DNA of 64,000 nt from Agromyces sp. Soil535 (GCF_001428255.1 NZ_LMRW01000010.1:19279-83278); one strand, 5' to 3'. Shown: positions 27,731-36,965, numbered from the stretch's first letter. Program-made: numbers and translations. Notes: generated by a model from the letters alone, not told the origin.

Positions 27731-27735
27731 CATGC

Positions 27736-27933
27736 TTACCCGCCGATCCCGTCACCGCCGCCAGGGCCCTGGTAACTTTCGATGTTCGCCTGCGCGTCCC
27801 GCACGCTCTTGGCCGCGTCCTGATCCAGTCGGTCGACGGGTGAGCCCCGGCTTCCGAACCGGTTCCACAGAGCCACGCCGACAGCCGCGATCACGATCAC
27901 GCCGGCGATCACAAGCCACGTCACCCAGTCCAT
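27736..27933 (-). CDS. Small single-helix membrane protein
   Basis: The 65-residue product has one hydrophobic helix (WVTWLVIAGVIVIAAVGVAL within residues 2-23), a basic patch and a hydrophilic tail ending in GGGDGIGG. The ATG at 27933 is the only plausible start. Small proteins of this layout are common in Microbacteriaceae, but I know no function. It converges on the terminator at 27707-27730. Confidence 0.6.
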   Translation of the reverse strand: MDWVTWLVIAGVIVIAAVGVALWNRFGSRGSPVDRLDQDAAKSVRDAQANIESYQGPGGGDGIGG

Positions 27934-28320
27934 GCGGCGGACGGTACGCTCGGCGCACAGGCGCTACAACGCGCGGCGGACGTCCGGCATCGGCACGACA
28001 CCCCCAAAGCGAGGGACCCCTACCCGGAGAAATTGGTCGGAGCCCCTCGTTCCCCTTGGGTGATGGGCTCGAGACCGCGGCCGGGTGGCGGATGCGAGAA
28101 AGCCACGACGACCGCGGTGAACACATGGTAGGCGGGCGGGCGCGGCATCCGGTGCCCCCAGAACTGGGCCGCGCGGCGTGTCGGACTGCGGCCCCGGCCT
28201 GGCCTCGCGGTACACGGTCCGTACGAGGGGGGCGGCGAGCGGAGCTCGCGGCTAGGATGTGCCTGCGGCGTGTCTCGCGCCGCGGCACGCATCGATGCAG
28301 ATGTGCAGGGGGATGACGAC
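27934..28320. other. 387-bp intergenic region, no gene recognised
   Basis: Open frames here are short or lack ribosome sites and protein-like composition. TAGGAT near 28254 could be the -10 element for the amidotransferase gene. No riboswitch or repeat was recognised. Confidence 0.4.
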
Positions 28321-29163
28321 ATGTGCCGCTGGCTTGCATACTCGGGTGAACCACTCCAACCGTCGACGGTGATCCTCGACGCCCAGCATTCACTCGTCAA
28401 ACAGTCGCTGAACTCGCCCCTCGGCGCCGAGACGGTGAACGGCGACGGCTTCGGGTTCGGCTGGTACCCGCGCGACTCGGTGGCCGGAAGCGTCCCCGCG
28501 CTCTTCCACAGCACCGAGCCCGCCTGGAACGACGAGAACCTCCGCGAGCTGACGCAGGCGATCGAGAGCCCCCTCTTCTTCAGCCATGTGCGGGCGGCGG
28601 GCGGACCGCCGATCCAGCAGTCGAACTGCCATCCGTTCCGCTACGAGAACTGGATGTTCATGCACAACGGGTTCCTCACCGACTTCGCGAAGATGAAGCG
28701 CGACCTCGTGTTCGCGGTCGACCCGTCGCTGTATCCGTACATCCACGGCACGACGGACTCGGAGGTGCTGTTCCACCTGGCGCTCACGCTGGGCCTGAGC
28801 GACGACCCGATTGCGGGCATCACGAAGGCGGTGCAGATGATCGAGTCGGTCGGGCACGAGCACGGCATCAACTTCCCCATGCAGGGCACGATCGCGCTCT
28901 CGGACGGCGCGACCATCTGGGCGTTCCGCTACTCGACGCAGGGCAGGTCGCGGTCGCTCTTCCACTCCGTCGACATCGACACGCTGCGCGAGATGTACCC
29001 CGACATCGAGCGGCTCAAGATCTTCGGGCGCAGCGCCCGTGTCGTCGTCTCCGAGCCGCTCAACGACCTGCCCGGGGCGTTTATCGAAGTGCCCGAATCG
29101 ACCGTGGCGATCCTCGACGCAGGGGAGTACCACCACCAGCCGTTCCTCGCCGACGCCGCGTAG
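28321..29163 (+). CDS. Class II glutamine amidotransferase-like protein
   Basis: The 280-residue protein starts MCRWLAYSG, so Cys2 becomes the N-terminal nucleophile after Met removal, as in Ntn-type glutamine amidotransferases. Other family features are NGDGFGFGWYP, FFSHVRAA, NCHPFRYENWMFMHNG and GTTDSEVLF. It resembles stand-alone members such as YafJ and EgtC, but no ergothioneine genes are near, so the substrate is unclear. The ATG was chosen to expose the conserved Cys2. Its last codons and stop are tandemly duplicated just downstream. Confidence 0.88.
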   Translation: MCRWLAYSGEPLQPSTVILDAQHSLVKQSLNSPLGAETVNGDGFGFGWYPRDSVAGSVPALFHSTEPAWNDENLRELTQAIESPLFFSHVRAAGGPPIQQSNCHPFRYENWMFMHNGFLTDFAKMKRDLVFAVDPSLYPYIHGTTDSEVLFHLALTLGLSDDPIAGITKAVQMIESVGHEHGINFPMQGTIALSDGATIWAFRYSTQGRSRSLFHSVDIDTLREMYPDIERLKIFGRSARVVVSEPLNDLPGAFIEVPESTVAILDAGEYHHQPFLADAA

Positions 29164-29189
29164 CCGGGGGTGACGCCGCGTAGCCGGGA
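29152..29189. repeat. Tandem duplication across the amidotransferase stop codon
   Basis: GACGCCGCGTAGCCGGG occurs at 29152 and again at 29172, giving a 20-bp period. The second copy repeats the last codons and the TAG stop. Confidence 0.7.
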
Positions 29190-29330
29190 GGCCATGACAC
29201 GGAGCCGGATGTCCCGTCGAAGGCTGGACACAGACGGCATGCTGGGGTTCCATGGTGATGGAAGCAACATGGTGCCCGCCCTATCGGGCATCACGTCATC
29301 CGCACGTTCGCGGGCCTCGGGGGTGAGTGC

Positions 29331-31679
29331 ATGGCCGTGAGGAACATGCGGAACCGTGACTTCGCGGAGACGAGGACGCCCTTGGGAATCCTCGGCGGGT
29401 TCATCGGCCTCATCGCCGCGAGCGCGGCGGCGGCCACGCTCGTCGTGGTGGGGGTGACGCCGGCGATCGCGACCGTCGGCATCGCGGCATCCGGCACCAT
29501 CGGCATGTTCGAGAACCTGCCCGGCTACCTCCAGATCGGCGAGCTCTCAGAGAAGAGCAACATCTACGCGACCCGCTCAGACGGCAGTATCGCGCACCTC
29601 GCGTCGTTCTACGACCAGAACCGCGTCGAGGTGGGCTGGGACGCGATCAGCCAGTACGTGAAGGATGCCGCGATCGCCGGTGAGGATCCGCGGTTCTACG
29701 AGCACGGCGGCATCGACCTTCAGGGCACGGTCCGCGCGGCCGTCACCACCGCCACCGGCCGTGAGACGCAGGGCGGCTCCTCCATCGCCCAGCAGTACGT
29801 GAAGAACGTGCGCGTGCAGGAATGCGAGGGCATGGCCAGCGTCACCGCACTCGACGAGCTGACAGAGGACGAGGTCGCGGCGTTGACCTTCGATCAGCGC
29901 CACCTGCTCGTCGAGGAGGAGCGTCTCGGATGCTACGACAAGGTCACGGAGACCACGATCGATCGCAAGCTCAAGGAGATGCGCCTCGCGATCGGCGTCG
30001 AGAAGCGGTACACCAAGAACGAGATCCTGCTGGGGTACCTGAACATCGCCGGATTCGGCGGCACCGTCTACGGCATCGAGGCGGCCGCGAACTACTACTA
30101 CAGCACGACCGCCGCGAACCTCACGCTGGCGCAGGCGACCTCGCTCATGGCGATCGTCAACAACCCGGTCAAGTTCCAGCTCGACAAGCCCGACAGCGAG
30201 ACCAACGGCGTCGCAAACGGATACGCCGAGAACACCGCCCGACGCAACTACATCCTCACGAGCATGCGGGAGCAGGGGAAGATCACGCAGGCGGAGTTCG
30301 ACGAGGCGATGGCCACGCCGGTGCAGCCCGCGATCACCGAGCCGAGCACCGGCTGCCAGACCGCAGGCGGCAGCGCGTACTTCTGCGACTACGTCAAGAA
30401 CATCCTGCAGAACGATCCCGCCTTCGGCGAGGACGAGGAAACCCGCATGCTCAACTTCCGGCGTGGCGGGTACGACGTGTACACCACGCTCGACGTCGAC
30501 CTGCAGAACACCGCGGAGGCGGCGATCGCGCAGAACGTGCCGCAGACGTACCCGGGCTGGGACGTCGGCGCGGTCATCTCCAGTGTCCAGGTCGGCACCG
30601 GCCGGGTGCTCGCGATGGCCCAGAACCGCACCTACAGCCAGGATCCCGCGGTGCTGCAGACCGGACCGCAGTTCACGAGCATCAACTACAACACCGACTT
30701 CGACTACGGGGGTTCCCGCGGCTTCCAGCCGGGCTCGTCGTACAAGATCTTCACGCTCGCCGAGTGGCTGAAGACGGGCCACGGGCTGGCCGAGCGCGTC
30801 GATTCCCGGCCCAAGAGCGCCTGGGGCACGTTCCAGGACAGCTGCCTCGGGCCGCAGAACTACGACAGCGAGCACTGGGCGCCGAGGAATGACGCCAACG
30901 AGTCCGGTGGGAACTACAGCGCGCTCGAGTCGACCATCGGCTCGATCAACACGGGATTCATCGGCATGGCGAAGCGACTCGATCTCTGCGGCATCCGCAA
31001 GACGGCAGAGGCGTTCGGGATGCACCGGGCCGACGGCGACCCGCTCGTGCAGAGCGCCGCGGCGGTGATCGGCATCAACGAGGTCGCGCCGCTCAGCATG
31101 GCCGTGGCCTTCGCGGGCATCGCGAACAACGGCGTCACGTGCACGCCGATCGCCATCGATCGCATCGTCGGACGCGACGGCGAGGAGATCCCTGCGCCGA
31201 AGTCCACGTGCGCGCAGTCGGTGTCGCCCGAGGTGGCCGCGGCGATGCACTACGCGCTGGGGCGCGTGATGACCGGCGGAACGGCCACCGAGTCGAACAG
31301 GTTGACAGTTCCGCATGTGCCGCTCATCGGCAAGACCGGCACGACGGACGGCGCCAAGGACACCTGGATGGTCGGGTCGAGCTCGAAGGTCGCCACGGTC
31401 GCCGCCGTGGTCAGCGTGAACGGCGAGGCGAACCAGCGCGGGATCAGGTTCAGCAGCGGCCAGGCCGCGACCGCCAGGCACCGGATGTGGCCGATCGTGA
31501 TGTCGGTGGCGGCCGCGAAGTACGGCGGCGATCCGTTCACGGAGGCGGGGCTCGGGCCGGTGGCGCCGTCCAGTGGTGCCCCGCAGCCGGCCGCACCGCA
31601 AGACCAGGCGCCCGAGCAGGGGCCCGGGAACGGCAACGGCAACGGGAACGGGAACGGCAACGGCGGCAGACCGGGCTGA
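29331..31679 (+). CDS. Class A penicillin-binding protein (transglycosylase/transpeptidase)
   Basis: The enzyme polymerises and cross-links peptidoglycan outside the membrane. The 782-residue protein has a cytoplasmic start, one membrane helix (about 18-45), a GT51 domain with EDPRFYEHGGID, QGGSSIAQQYVKN and KLKEMRLAIGVEKRYTKNEI-type motifs, and a transpeptidase domain with the nucleophile in S469-S-Y-K472, SIN, and K668-T-G. The tail is Pro/Gln-rich and ends in a (Gly-Asn) repeat. The ATG follows GGGGGTGAG. The length and all catalytic motifs are normal. Confidence 0.95.
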   Translation: MAVRNMRNRDFAETRTPLGILGGFIGLIAASAAAATLVVVGVTPAIATVGIAASGTIGMFENLPGYLQIGELSEKSNIYATRSDGSIAHLASFYDQNRVEVGWDAISQYVKDAAIAGEDPRFYEHGGIDLQGTVRAAVTTATGRETQGGSSIAQQYVKNVRVQECEGMASVTALDELTEDEVAALTFDQRHLLVEEERLGCYDKVTETTIDRKLKEMRLAIGVEKRYTKNEILLGYLNIAGFGGTVYGIEAAANYYYSTTAANLTLAQATSLMAIVNNPVKFQLDKPDSETNGVANGYAENTARRNYILTSMREQGKITQAEFDEAMATPVQPAITEPSTGCQTAGGSAYFCDYVKNILQNDPAFGEDEETRMLNFRRGGYDVYTTLDVDLQNTAEAAIAQNVPQTYPGWDVGAVISSVQVGTGRVLAMAQNRTYSQDPAVLQTGPQFTSINYNTDFDYGGSRGFQPGSSYKIFTLAEWLKTGHGLAERVDSRPKSAWGTFQDSCLGPQNYDSEHWAPRNDANESGGNYSALESTIGSINTGFIGMAKRLDLCGIRKTAEAFGMHRADGDPLVQSAAAVIGINEVAPLSMAVAFAGIANNGVTCTPIAIDRIVGRDGEEIPAPKSTCAQSVSPEVAAAMHYALGRVMTGGTATESNRLTVPHVPLIGKTGTTDGAKDTWMVGSSSKVATVAAVVSVNGEANQRGIRFSSGQAATARHRMWPIVMSVAAAKYGGDPFTEAGLGPVAPSSGAPQPAAPQDQAPEQGPGNGNGNGNGNGNGGRPG

Positions 31680-31683
31680 GCGA

Positions 31684-31721
31684 CGACGGCCGTCCCGACG
31701 ACGAGGTCGGGTCGGCCGTCG
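31684..31721. terminator. Long hairpin between convergent PBP and MBL-fold genes
   Basis: CGACGGCCG plus CCCGAC pair with GTCGGG plus CGGCCGTCG around a GACGAG loop, with one T-T mismatch, giving 15 pairs. It lies between convergent stops and probably works in both directions; there is no clear T tract. Confidence 0.75.
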
Positions 31722-31749
31722 CCCCACGACGGGCGCGGCATCCGTCGCG

Positions 31750-32388
31750 TCAGAAGTCGATCGAGTCGCCCGGTTGCAGCGGCAGGTACTCGCCGCCGCC
31801 CTGCTCGGTCGCCCAGCCGAGGCGCGTGTTCGAGAGCGCCTTGCCGGCCTGCGAGAGCAGCATCTCGTGCGTGGGGAACGCGCGCTTCGGCGCGACCGCC
31901 ATGATGTAGTCCATCGCCTCGCTGATCTTCATCCACGGCGCCCCTGCAGGAGCGGCGAGCACCTCCACCGCGACGCCCTCTGGCACCGTGAAGGAGTCGC
32001 CGGCGTAGTACAGCGCGTCGTCCACGAGCACGCCGAGGTTGTCGATGATCGGGATGGACGGGTGGATCTGCGCGTGCAGGCCGCCGAAGAACCGCAGCCG
32101 GAACGGGCCGGCCTCGACCTCGTCGCCGGCCGACACCGTCTCGACCGGGAACCCGGATGCCGCGGCGGCGACGCCCGAGGGGCCGAGGATGCGCACGTCG
32201 GGATTCGCGGCGATGATGCGCCGGAGCTGCTCGGGCGTCCAGTGGTCGTCATGCTCGTGGGTGATGACGATGGCGACGGCGCCCGCCGACTCGGTGATGG
32301 GCGTGGTGAACTTGCCAGGGTCGATGTAGAGCTTGTCGCCCGAGTCGTCGACGACGAGTGCGGCGTGTTCGAGCTTCGTGAGTCGCAT
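31750..32388 (-). CDS. MBL-fold metallo-hydrolase (UlaG-like)
   Basis: The 212-residue protein has the metallo-beta-lactamase metal motif THEHDDHW, a downstream YYAGDS aspartate and a C-terminal histidine in FPTHEMLL. It lacks RNase or glyoxalase II extensions and looks like the UlaG/YtnP group that hydrolyses sugar lactones or phosphoesters. The ATG at 32388 begins MRLTKLEHAALVV, the usual start. It is divergent from the lipid-kinase-like gene. Confidence 0.88.
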   Translation of the reverse strand: MRLTKLEHAALVVDDSGDKLYIDPGKFTTPITESAGAVAIVITHEHDDHWTPEQLRRIIAANPDVRILGPSGVAAAASGFPVETVSAGDEVEAGPFRLRFFGGLHAQIHPSIPIIDNLGVLVDDALYYAGDSFTVPEGVAVEVLAAPAGAPWMKISEAMDYIMAVAPKRAFPTHEMLLSQAGKALSNTRLGWATEQGGGEYLPLQPGDSIDF

Positions 32389-32449
32389 GCGTCGAGCCAA
32401 CACCGCCCGCCGGTCGGCACGCAAGCCCGGCGCCTGCCAGAATCGCTCC

Positions 32450-33352
32450 ATGATCCGAGCCCCCCTGCGCCTCCTCGTGGCCGTCAACCCGGCGGCCTCG
32501 TTCGGTCGCAACCGCGCGGTCGGTCCCGCGGTCGCGGAGCGCCTGGTGGCCGAGGGCTACGAGGTGTCGATGCTCCGCGAGGCGAACTTCGAGCTGCTGC
32601 GGCGCGAGACCGAGTCGGCGTTCGCGCAGGGCACCGACGGTCTCGTGGTCGTCGGCGGCGACGGAATGGTCTCGCTCGGCGTGAACCTCGTGGCGCAGAC
32701 GGGCGTCCCGCTCGGCATCGTCGCGGCCGGCACGGGCAACGACCTCGCTCGCGGGCTCGGCATCCCGCACGACGACCCGGCTGCGGCCACCGAAGCGCTC
32801 ATCGCCGCCCTCGCCCGGGAGCCGCGGTCGATCGATGCCGGCGTGATCCGGCACGGCGAGCTGCGCACGTGGTTCGCGGTCGTCGTCTCGACCGGGTTCG
32901 ACGCCGTCGTGAACGAGCGGGCGAACCGGATGTCGCGGCCGCACGGCCCGAGCCGGTACACGATCGCCCTGGTGCGGGAGCTCGCCACCTTCCGCCCGCG
33001 CACCTACACGATCACCATCGACGGCGTGCGCCGCGAGCAGCAGGCGATGCTCGTCTCGGTGGCGAACAACGCGTCGCTGGGCGGCGGCATGCGGATCGTG
33101 CCGCACGCCGACCTGGCCGACGGGGTGCTCGACGTGTTCATCGTGCATCCGCTGTCGCGGGTGGGGCTGCTCCGGGTGTTCCCGAAGGTCTTCGCGGGGG
33201 AGCACACCGACCATCCTGCCGTCGAGTTCGTGCGGGGCAGGCGGGTGACGATCGAGGCCGACGACATCGTCGCGTACGCCGACGGGGAGCGCATCGGTGC
33301 GCTTCCGATCGACGTCGAGGTGGTGCCCGGTGCGCTCTCCGTGTTCGCCTGA
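32450..33352 (+). CDS. Diacylglycerol/sphingosine kinase-family lipid kinase
   Basis: The 300-residue protein shows the DAGK catalytic fold: LLVAVNPAASFG at the start, LVVVGGDGMVSLGVN with the nucleotide-binding GGDG, and GIVAAGTGNDLARGLGIP. Members phosphorylate diacylglycerol or related lipids with ATP at the membrane. The substrate is not determined; phosphatidylinositol-related synthases also belong here. The ATG at 32450 lies 61 bp from the divergent MBL-fold gene. Confidence 0.9.
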   Translation: MIRAPLRLLVAVNPAASFGRNRAVGPAVAERLVAEGYEVSMLREANFELLRRETESAFAQGTDGLVVVGGDGMVSLGVNLVAQTGVPLGIVAAGTGNDLARGLGIPHDDPAAATEALIAALAREPRSIDAGVIRHGELRTWFAVVVSTGFDAVVNERANRMSRPHGPSRYTIALVRELATFRPRTYTITIDGVRREQQAMLVSVANNASLGGGMRIVPHADLADGVLDVFIVHPLSRVGLLRVFPKVFAGEHTDHPAVEFVRGRRVTIEADDIVAYADGERIGALPIDVEVVPGALSVFA

Positions 33353-33382
33353 CCTGGGCGCGGATGCCGCGGCGGCCTCGAT

Positions 33383-33412
33383 TTTGCGGCAGCCCTGCGC
33401 CTGTGTCATACT
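33383..33412 (+). promoter_or_regulatory. Promoter of tRNA-Glu
   Basis: TTGCGG (33383) and CATACT (33407) are separated by 18 bp and end 17 bp before the tRNA. Confidence 0.6.
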
Positions 33413-33429
33413 CTTCAAGTTGTCGATCC

Positions 33430-33502
33430 GGCCCCATCGTTTAGCGGCCTAGGACGCCGCCCTCTCACGGCGGTAGCGCGGGTTCAAATCCCGCTGGGGT
33501 CA
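33430..33502 (+). tRNA. tRNA-Glu (anticodon CUC)
   Basis: The acceptor arms GGCCCCA and TGGGGTC pair (one G-T), the anticodon stem CCGCC/GGCGG encloses CTCTCAC giving anticodon CTC, and the T arm is GCGGGTTCAAATCCCGC. No CCA is encoded. A terminator follows. Confidence 0.96.
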
Positions 33503-33525
33503 CGCGCTGACATACGACAACCAAC

Positions 33526-33555
33526 CGAATGCCCTCGCTCCGGCGAGGGCATTCG
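33526..33555 (+). terminator. Terminator after tRNA-Glu
   Basis: A perfect 13-bp stem with loop TCCG (arms 33526-33538 and 33543-33555) is followed by GCATTTCC. Confidence 0.85.
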
Positions 33556-33646
33556 GCATTTCCGGGGTCGGTGCGGCGTGCGGCATCCGGTGATCCCGTG
33601 CCATCCCGTCGGGGAAGGCGCCGGGGCATCCGATAGACTCATCCGA

Positions 33647-33770
33647 GCGAAGGGGAGTATCCCGCGGGGCGCAGGCCCCGAGCCACGATTCGTCAATACG
33701 AGCGTCAGAGACGCCGCTCCGGTCGTGGCGGCACGCCGGGTGGCGCGGTCGGGAGAGACTTTCGGGTCCA
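33647..33770 (+). promoter_or_regulatory. yybP-ykoY (Mn2+) riboswitch upstream of TerC
   Basis: The leader begins GCGAAGGGGAGTA and ends with GGTCGGGAGAGACTTT, matching the conserved internal-loop elements of the yybP-ykoY manganese riboswitch as it appears before TerC-family genes. TAGACT at about 33634 could be the -10 element. The class regulates Mn2+ export genes by switching on expression when Mn2+ binds. I could not fold the full structure; a covariance search would settle it. Confidence 0.72.
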
Positions 33771-33802
33771 TCTGTACCCTCGACTCACCCGGAAGGCACC
33801 CT

Positions 33803-34846
33803 GTGCTCGAGCTCCCCGCCTGGTTCGAAATCGGATCCCTCGTGGTCCTCACCCTCATCCTCGTCGCCGACCTGCTCCTCGTGATCAAGCGGCCGCATGT
33901 CCCGTCGTTCCGAGAGTCGACGCTGTGGGTCGTGTTCTACGTTGGGCTCGCGCTGATCTTCGCGCTGTTGATGCTCCTCCTCGGCGACGCCGAGCACGCC
34001 GGCCAGTTCATCGTCGGATGGCTCACCGAGTACAGCCTCTCGATCGACAACCTGTTCGTCTTCGTGGTGATCATGGCGCGGTTCGCCGTACCGAAGAAGA
34101 TGCAGCAGGAAGTGCTCATGGTGGGCATCATCCTCGCGCTCATCTTCCGCGGCGTCTTCATCCTGCTCGGCGCCCAGCTCATCGAGAACTTCAGCTGGAT
34201 CTTCTACATCTTCGGCGCGTGGCTGGTGTGGACGGCCATCCAACAGGCGTTCCTGCACCGCGAGGAGAACGCCGAGCAGACCGAGAGCGGGCTGGTGCGG
34301 ATGCTGCGCAGGAGGGTCCGCATCTCCGACGACTACGACGGCATCAGGCTGCGCACGACCGTCGACGGCACGCGGATGTTCACGCCGATCCTCATCGTCT
34401 TCATCGCGATCGGCACGACCGACCTGCTGTTCGCGCTCGACTCGATCCCCGCGATCTTCGGCATCACCCAGAGCGCGTTCATCGTGTTCACAGCCAACGT
34501 GTTCGCGCTCATGGGACTGCGCCAGCTCTACTTCCTGCTCGGTGGCCTGCTCGAGCGCCTGGAGTACCTCAAGTACGGCATCGCATTCATCCTCGCGTTC
34601 ATCGGCGTGAAGCTCGTGCTGCACGCCCTGCACGTCAACGAGCTGCCGTTCCTCAACGGCGGCGAGCCCTTCGAGTGGGCGCCCGAGATCTCCACGTGGG
34701 CCTCGCTCGGCGTGATCGTCGTGGCGATGGCGGTTGCCACGATCGCGAGCCTCGTGAAGGCCCGCGTCGACTCGAAGCGCCGGGGCGCGAAGCTCATGGA
34801 CGAGGTGCCCCACTTCACCGAGGACGCCGCCCGCCGCGAGCATTGA
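33803..34846 (+). CDS. TerC-family integral membrane protein, probable Mn2+ exporter
   Basis: The 347-residue protein has eight to nine hydrophobic helices and the paired TerC motifs: TEYSLSIDNLFVFVVIM in one half and TTDLLFALDSIPAIFGIT in the other, each with membrane-embedded Asp/Asn residues. Relatives Alx, MeeY and YkoY export manganese, and YkoY serves metallation of exported enzymes. The GTG start at 33803 follows GGAAGG. The yybP-ykoY leader directly upstream supports Mn2+ export rather than tellurite resistance. Confidence 0.92.
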   Translation: MLELPAWFEIGSLVVLTLILVADLLLVIKRPHVPSFRESTLWVVFYVGLALIFALLMLLLGDAEHAGQFIVGWLTEYSLSIDNLFVFVVIMARFAVPKKMQQEVLMVGIILALIFRGVFILLGAQLIENFSWIFYIFGAWLVWTAIQQAFLHREENAEQTESGLVRMLRRRVRISDDYDGIRLRTTVDGTRMFTPILIVFIAIGTTDLLFALDSIPAIFGITQSAFIVFTANVFALMGLRQLYFLLGGLLERLEYLKYGIAFILAFIGVKLVLHALHVNELPFLNGGEPFEWAPEISTWASLGVIVVAMAVATIASLVKARVDSKRRGAKLMDEVPHFTEDAARREH

Positions 34847-34975
34847 GGCCGTCCGGCGGGCTCGGTTGTGCACAGCGGTCCGCGACACCCGCCGGGACTT
34901 GCTAGCGTGGGGAGGCGGCGCCTGGGTGGGGCGCCCGGGCCGGGGGGCCCGGTGGCAGTTGCGACGAGGAGAACC

Positions 34976-35872
34976 GTGTCCGCTGATGGCGAGGACATCG
35001 TCCCGCTCCCGCGCGGTTCCGCGGTGATCGCACACAGTGCGCAGACCGACGTCGGGCGCGTGCGCAGCGTCAACGAGGACACGTTCCTCGCCGAGGCGCC
35101 CGTGTTCCTCGTGGCCGACGGCATGGGCGGGCACGCCCGCGGCGACGCCGCGAGCCGCGCCGTGGTCGAGACGTTCCGCCGCCACATCGAGGCGGGGCGG
35201 CCGTCCTCGCCCGAGCAGGTGCTCGATGCGATCCACAGCTCCAACGAGGCGGTGCGCGCCCTGAGCGCCGAAGGCGAGGAGGGCACCGCCGTGGCCGGCA
35301 CGACGCTCACGGGCGTCGTGCTCGTCGATGCGGGCGACGACGCGGGCTTCCACTGGATGGTCTTCAACATCGGGGACTCGCGGGTCTACTCGTGGGACGG
35401 CCGTACCCTCGAGCAGCTGACCGTCGACCACTCCGCCGTGCAGGAGCTCGTCGACGCGGGCCTCATCCGCCCCGAGGAGGCCGAGCGCCACCCCGACCGC
35501 AACGTGATCACGCGCGCGATCGGCGCCGACGACGTCGTCGACCCCGACGTGTGGCTGATTCCCGCCGGCGGCCGTCAGGTATTCCTCATCTGCTCCGACG
35601 GGCTCTCGAAGGAGGTCGACGACGACCGGCTCGCGCACCTCCTCGCGGGCGAAACCGGTCACGCCGCAGGCCTGGCCGGAGTGCTCGTCGACGCGGCGCT
35701 CGAGCACGGCGGCCGCGACAACGTCACCGTCATCGTCGTGGAGTCCCAGCTCGGCTCCGACGGCGACGACGACGACGAGACCACGCGCGACCGGGCGGAC
35801 TCGCTGTCCGGCGCCGCCGAGGACACCACGCCGCGTACCGGGGAAGGCGAGCATGGCGACGTATCGGCCTGA
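34976..35872 (+). CDS. PP2C-family Ser/Thr protein phosphatase
   Basis: The 298-residue phosphatase has all PP2C motifs: TDVGRVRSVNEDTFL, VADGMGGHARGDAAS, NIGDSRVYSW, LICSDGLSKEV and GGRDNVTVIVVE, with the aspartates for two Mn2+ or Mg2+ ions. There is no membrane helix, so it acts in the cytoplasm, and the C-terminal 40 residues are acidic and disordered. It starts at a GTG with GAGGAG upstream and overlaps the next gene by 20 bp. It should reverse phosphorylation by the kinase two genes on. Confidence 0.94.
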   Translation: MSADGEDIVPLPRGSAVIAHSAQTDVGRVRSVNEDTFLAEAPVFLVADGMGGHARGDAASRAVVETFRRHIEAGRPSSPEQVLDAIHSSNEAVRALSAEGEEGTAVAGTTLTGVVLVDAGDDAGFHWMVFNIGDSRVYSWDGRTLEQLTVDHSAVQELVDAGLIRPEEAERHPDRNVITRAIGADDVVDPDVWLIPAGGRQVFLICSDGLSKEVDDDRLAHLLAGETGHAAGLAGVLVDAALEHGGRDNVTVIVVESQLGSDGDDDDETTRDRADSLSGAAEDTTPRTGEGEHGDVSA

Positions 35873-36965
35873 TCCTGCAGCGGGGTGGCTCGCCGCGGTG
35901 CGCGGCGGCGTCGTCCTAGTGGCGCCGTCGGACTCCGCTGCCGAGGTCGCCGCGCTCTGGCCCAACCTCGTCGAGTCCGATCCCACCCCGAAGGTGCTCG
36001 ACGCCCTCGCCGCGAACGGCCTGGCGGCGACGCCGCCGTTCGCACTCGTCGTCCGGGACGCCGACGGCGGATCCGCACGCGTCGTCGTGCGCGGAGCACT
36101 CTCGGTGCGCGCCGGCGATGTCACGGTCTCCGGCGTTGGCGTGTCCACGTGGGCGGAGCGGATGGTCGAGGTCGGCGACGCCGAGATCCAGGTCGAAGTC
36201 GAGGGCGCCTCGCCGGATGCCGCCGCGGGTCGACTGCCGCTGGTGGAGGGCGTGGTGCACGCCGAAGCCGTGAGCTCGGGCGATCGCGAGCCGGTCGCGC
36301 CAGTGCGTATGCCGACCGCGGCATCCGTGCCGGCCGTGCCGGTGGCGCCCGTGCCTGCGGCATCCGTGCCCAGCCCGATCGTGCCGACCTTCCCCGCACC
36401 GCCGGCCGCGCTCGCCGAGCAGACCATCGTGCCGGCGGAGGACACGGTCGCCGGCCCGTCGACGCCCCCGCATGCGACGCCGGCGCTGCCGGAGGCGCCC
36501 CCTGCCCCGTACGACGGCGACCACGACGGACTCACCGTCGCCAGCGTCGACCTGCGGCGACTCCGCGCCGAGCGGGCGTCCCGCGGCGGCGAGGCCACGC
36601 CGGCGGGCGGCGTCACCGTACCGCCCGCGTCGTCGAGCCTTCGCATGCCCGACGGATCGGTCGAGGCGATCGGGCACGAGGTCGTGCTCGGTCGGGCGCC
36701 GAGTGTCAGCCAGGTGTCCGGAGGTCGCATCCCGCGGCTCATCACCCTCGGCGCCGGAGACCCCGACATCTCCCGCAACCACCTGCGGGTCGCGGTGGAG
36801 GGCGACACGGTCGTCGTGACCGACCTGCACTCGCGCAACGGCACCCACGTGGTCGCACCGGGCAAGCCGCCCGTGAAGCTCCGCGCCGGCGACCCCACTC
36901 CGGTGCTGGCAGGCACGGTCGTCGACCTCGGCGGCGGCTGGACCATCCAGGTGATCGGAGCGTGA
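35853..36965 (+). CDS. FHA-domain protein
   Basis: The 370-residue protein has a folded N-terminal region (about 1-120), a long Ala/Pro/Val-rich linker and a C-terminal FHA domain (about 265-365) with VVLGRAP, ISRNHLRV and DLHSRNGTHV, the Arg-Ser-His-Asn pattern that reads phosphothreonine. Acidic SVDLRRLRAERAS-type residues precede the FHA. Its start overlaps the phosphatase gene and its TGA overlaps the kinase ATG, so the three proteins are translated as a unit. It is probably a kinase substrate or adaptor. Confidence 0.9.
   Translation: MATYRPDPAAGWLAAVRGGVVLVAPSDSAAEVAALWPNLVESDPTPKVLDALAANGLAATPPFALVVRDADGGSARVVVRGALSVRAGDVTVSGVGVSTWAERMVEVGDAEIQVEVEGASPDAAAGRLPLVEGVVHAEAVSSGDREPVAPVRMPTAASVPAVPVAPVPAASVPSPIVPTFPAPPAALAEQTIVPAEDTVAGPSTPPHATPALPEAPPAPYDGDHDGLTVASVDLRRLRAERASRGGEATPAGGVTVPPASSSLRMPDGSVEAIGHEVVLGRAPSVSQVSGGRIPRLITLGAGDPDISRNHLRVAVEGDTVVVTDLHSRNGTHVVAPGKPPVKLRAGDPTPVLAGTVVDLGGGWTIQVIGA

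Noticed and set aside
27934..28320. Possible riboswitch or small gene before the amidotransferase
   Set aside because: I tried to match cobalamin, SAM and c-di-AMP leader motifs by eye and found none; ORFs lack coding character.
31620..31676. GGGAACGGCAACGG-type short repeats that could look like a microsatellite or CRISPR
   Set aside because: They encode the (Gly-Asn) tail of the class A PBP and have no spacers.
33803..34846. Tellurite resistance role for the TerC-family protein
   Set aside because: No other ter genes are present and the Mn2+ riboswitch leader fits manganese export better.
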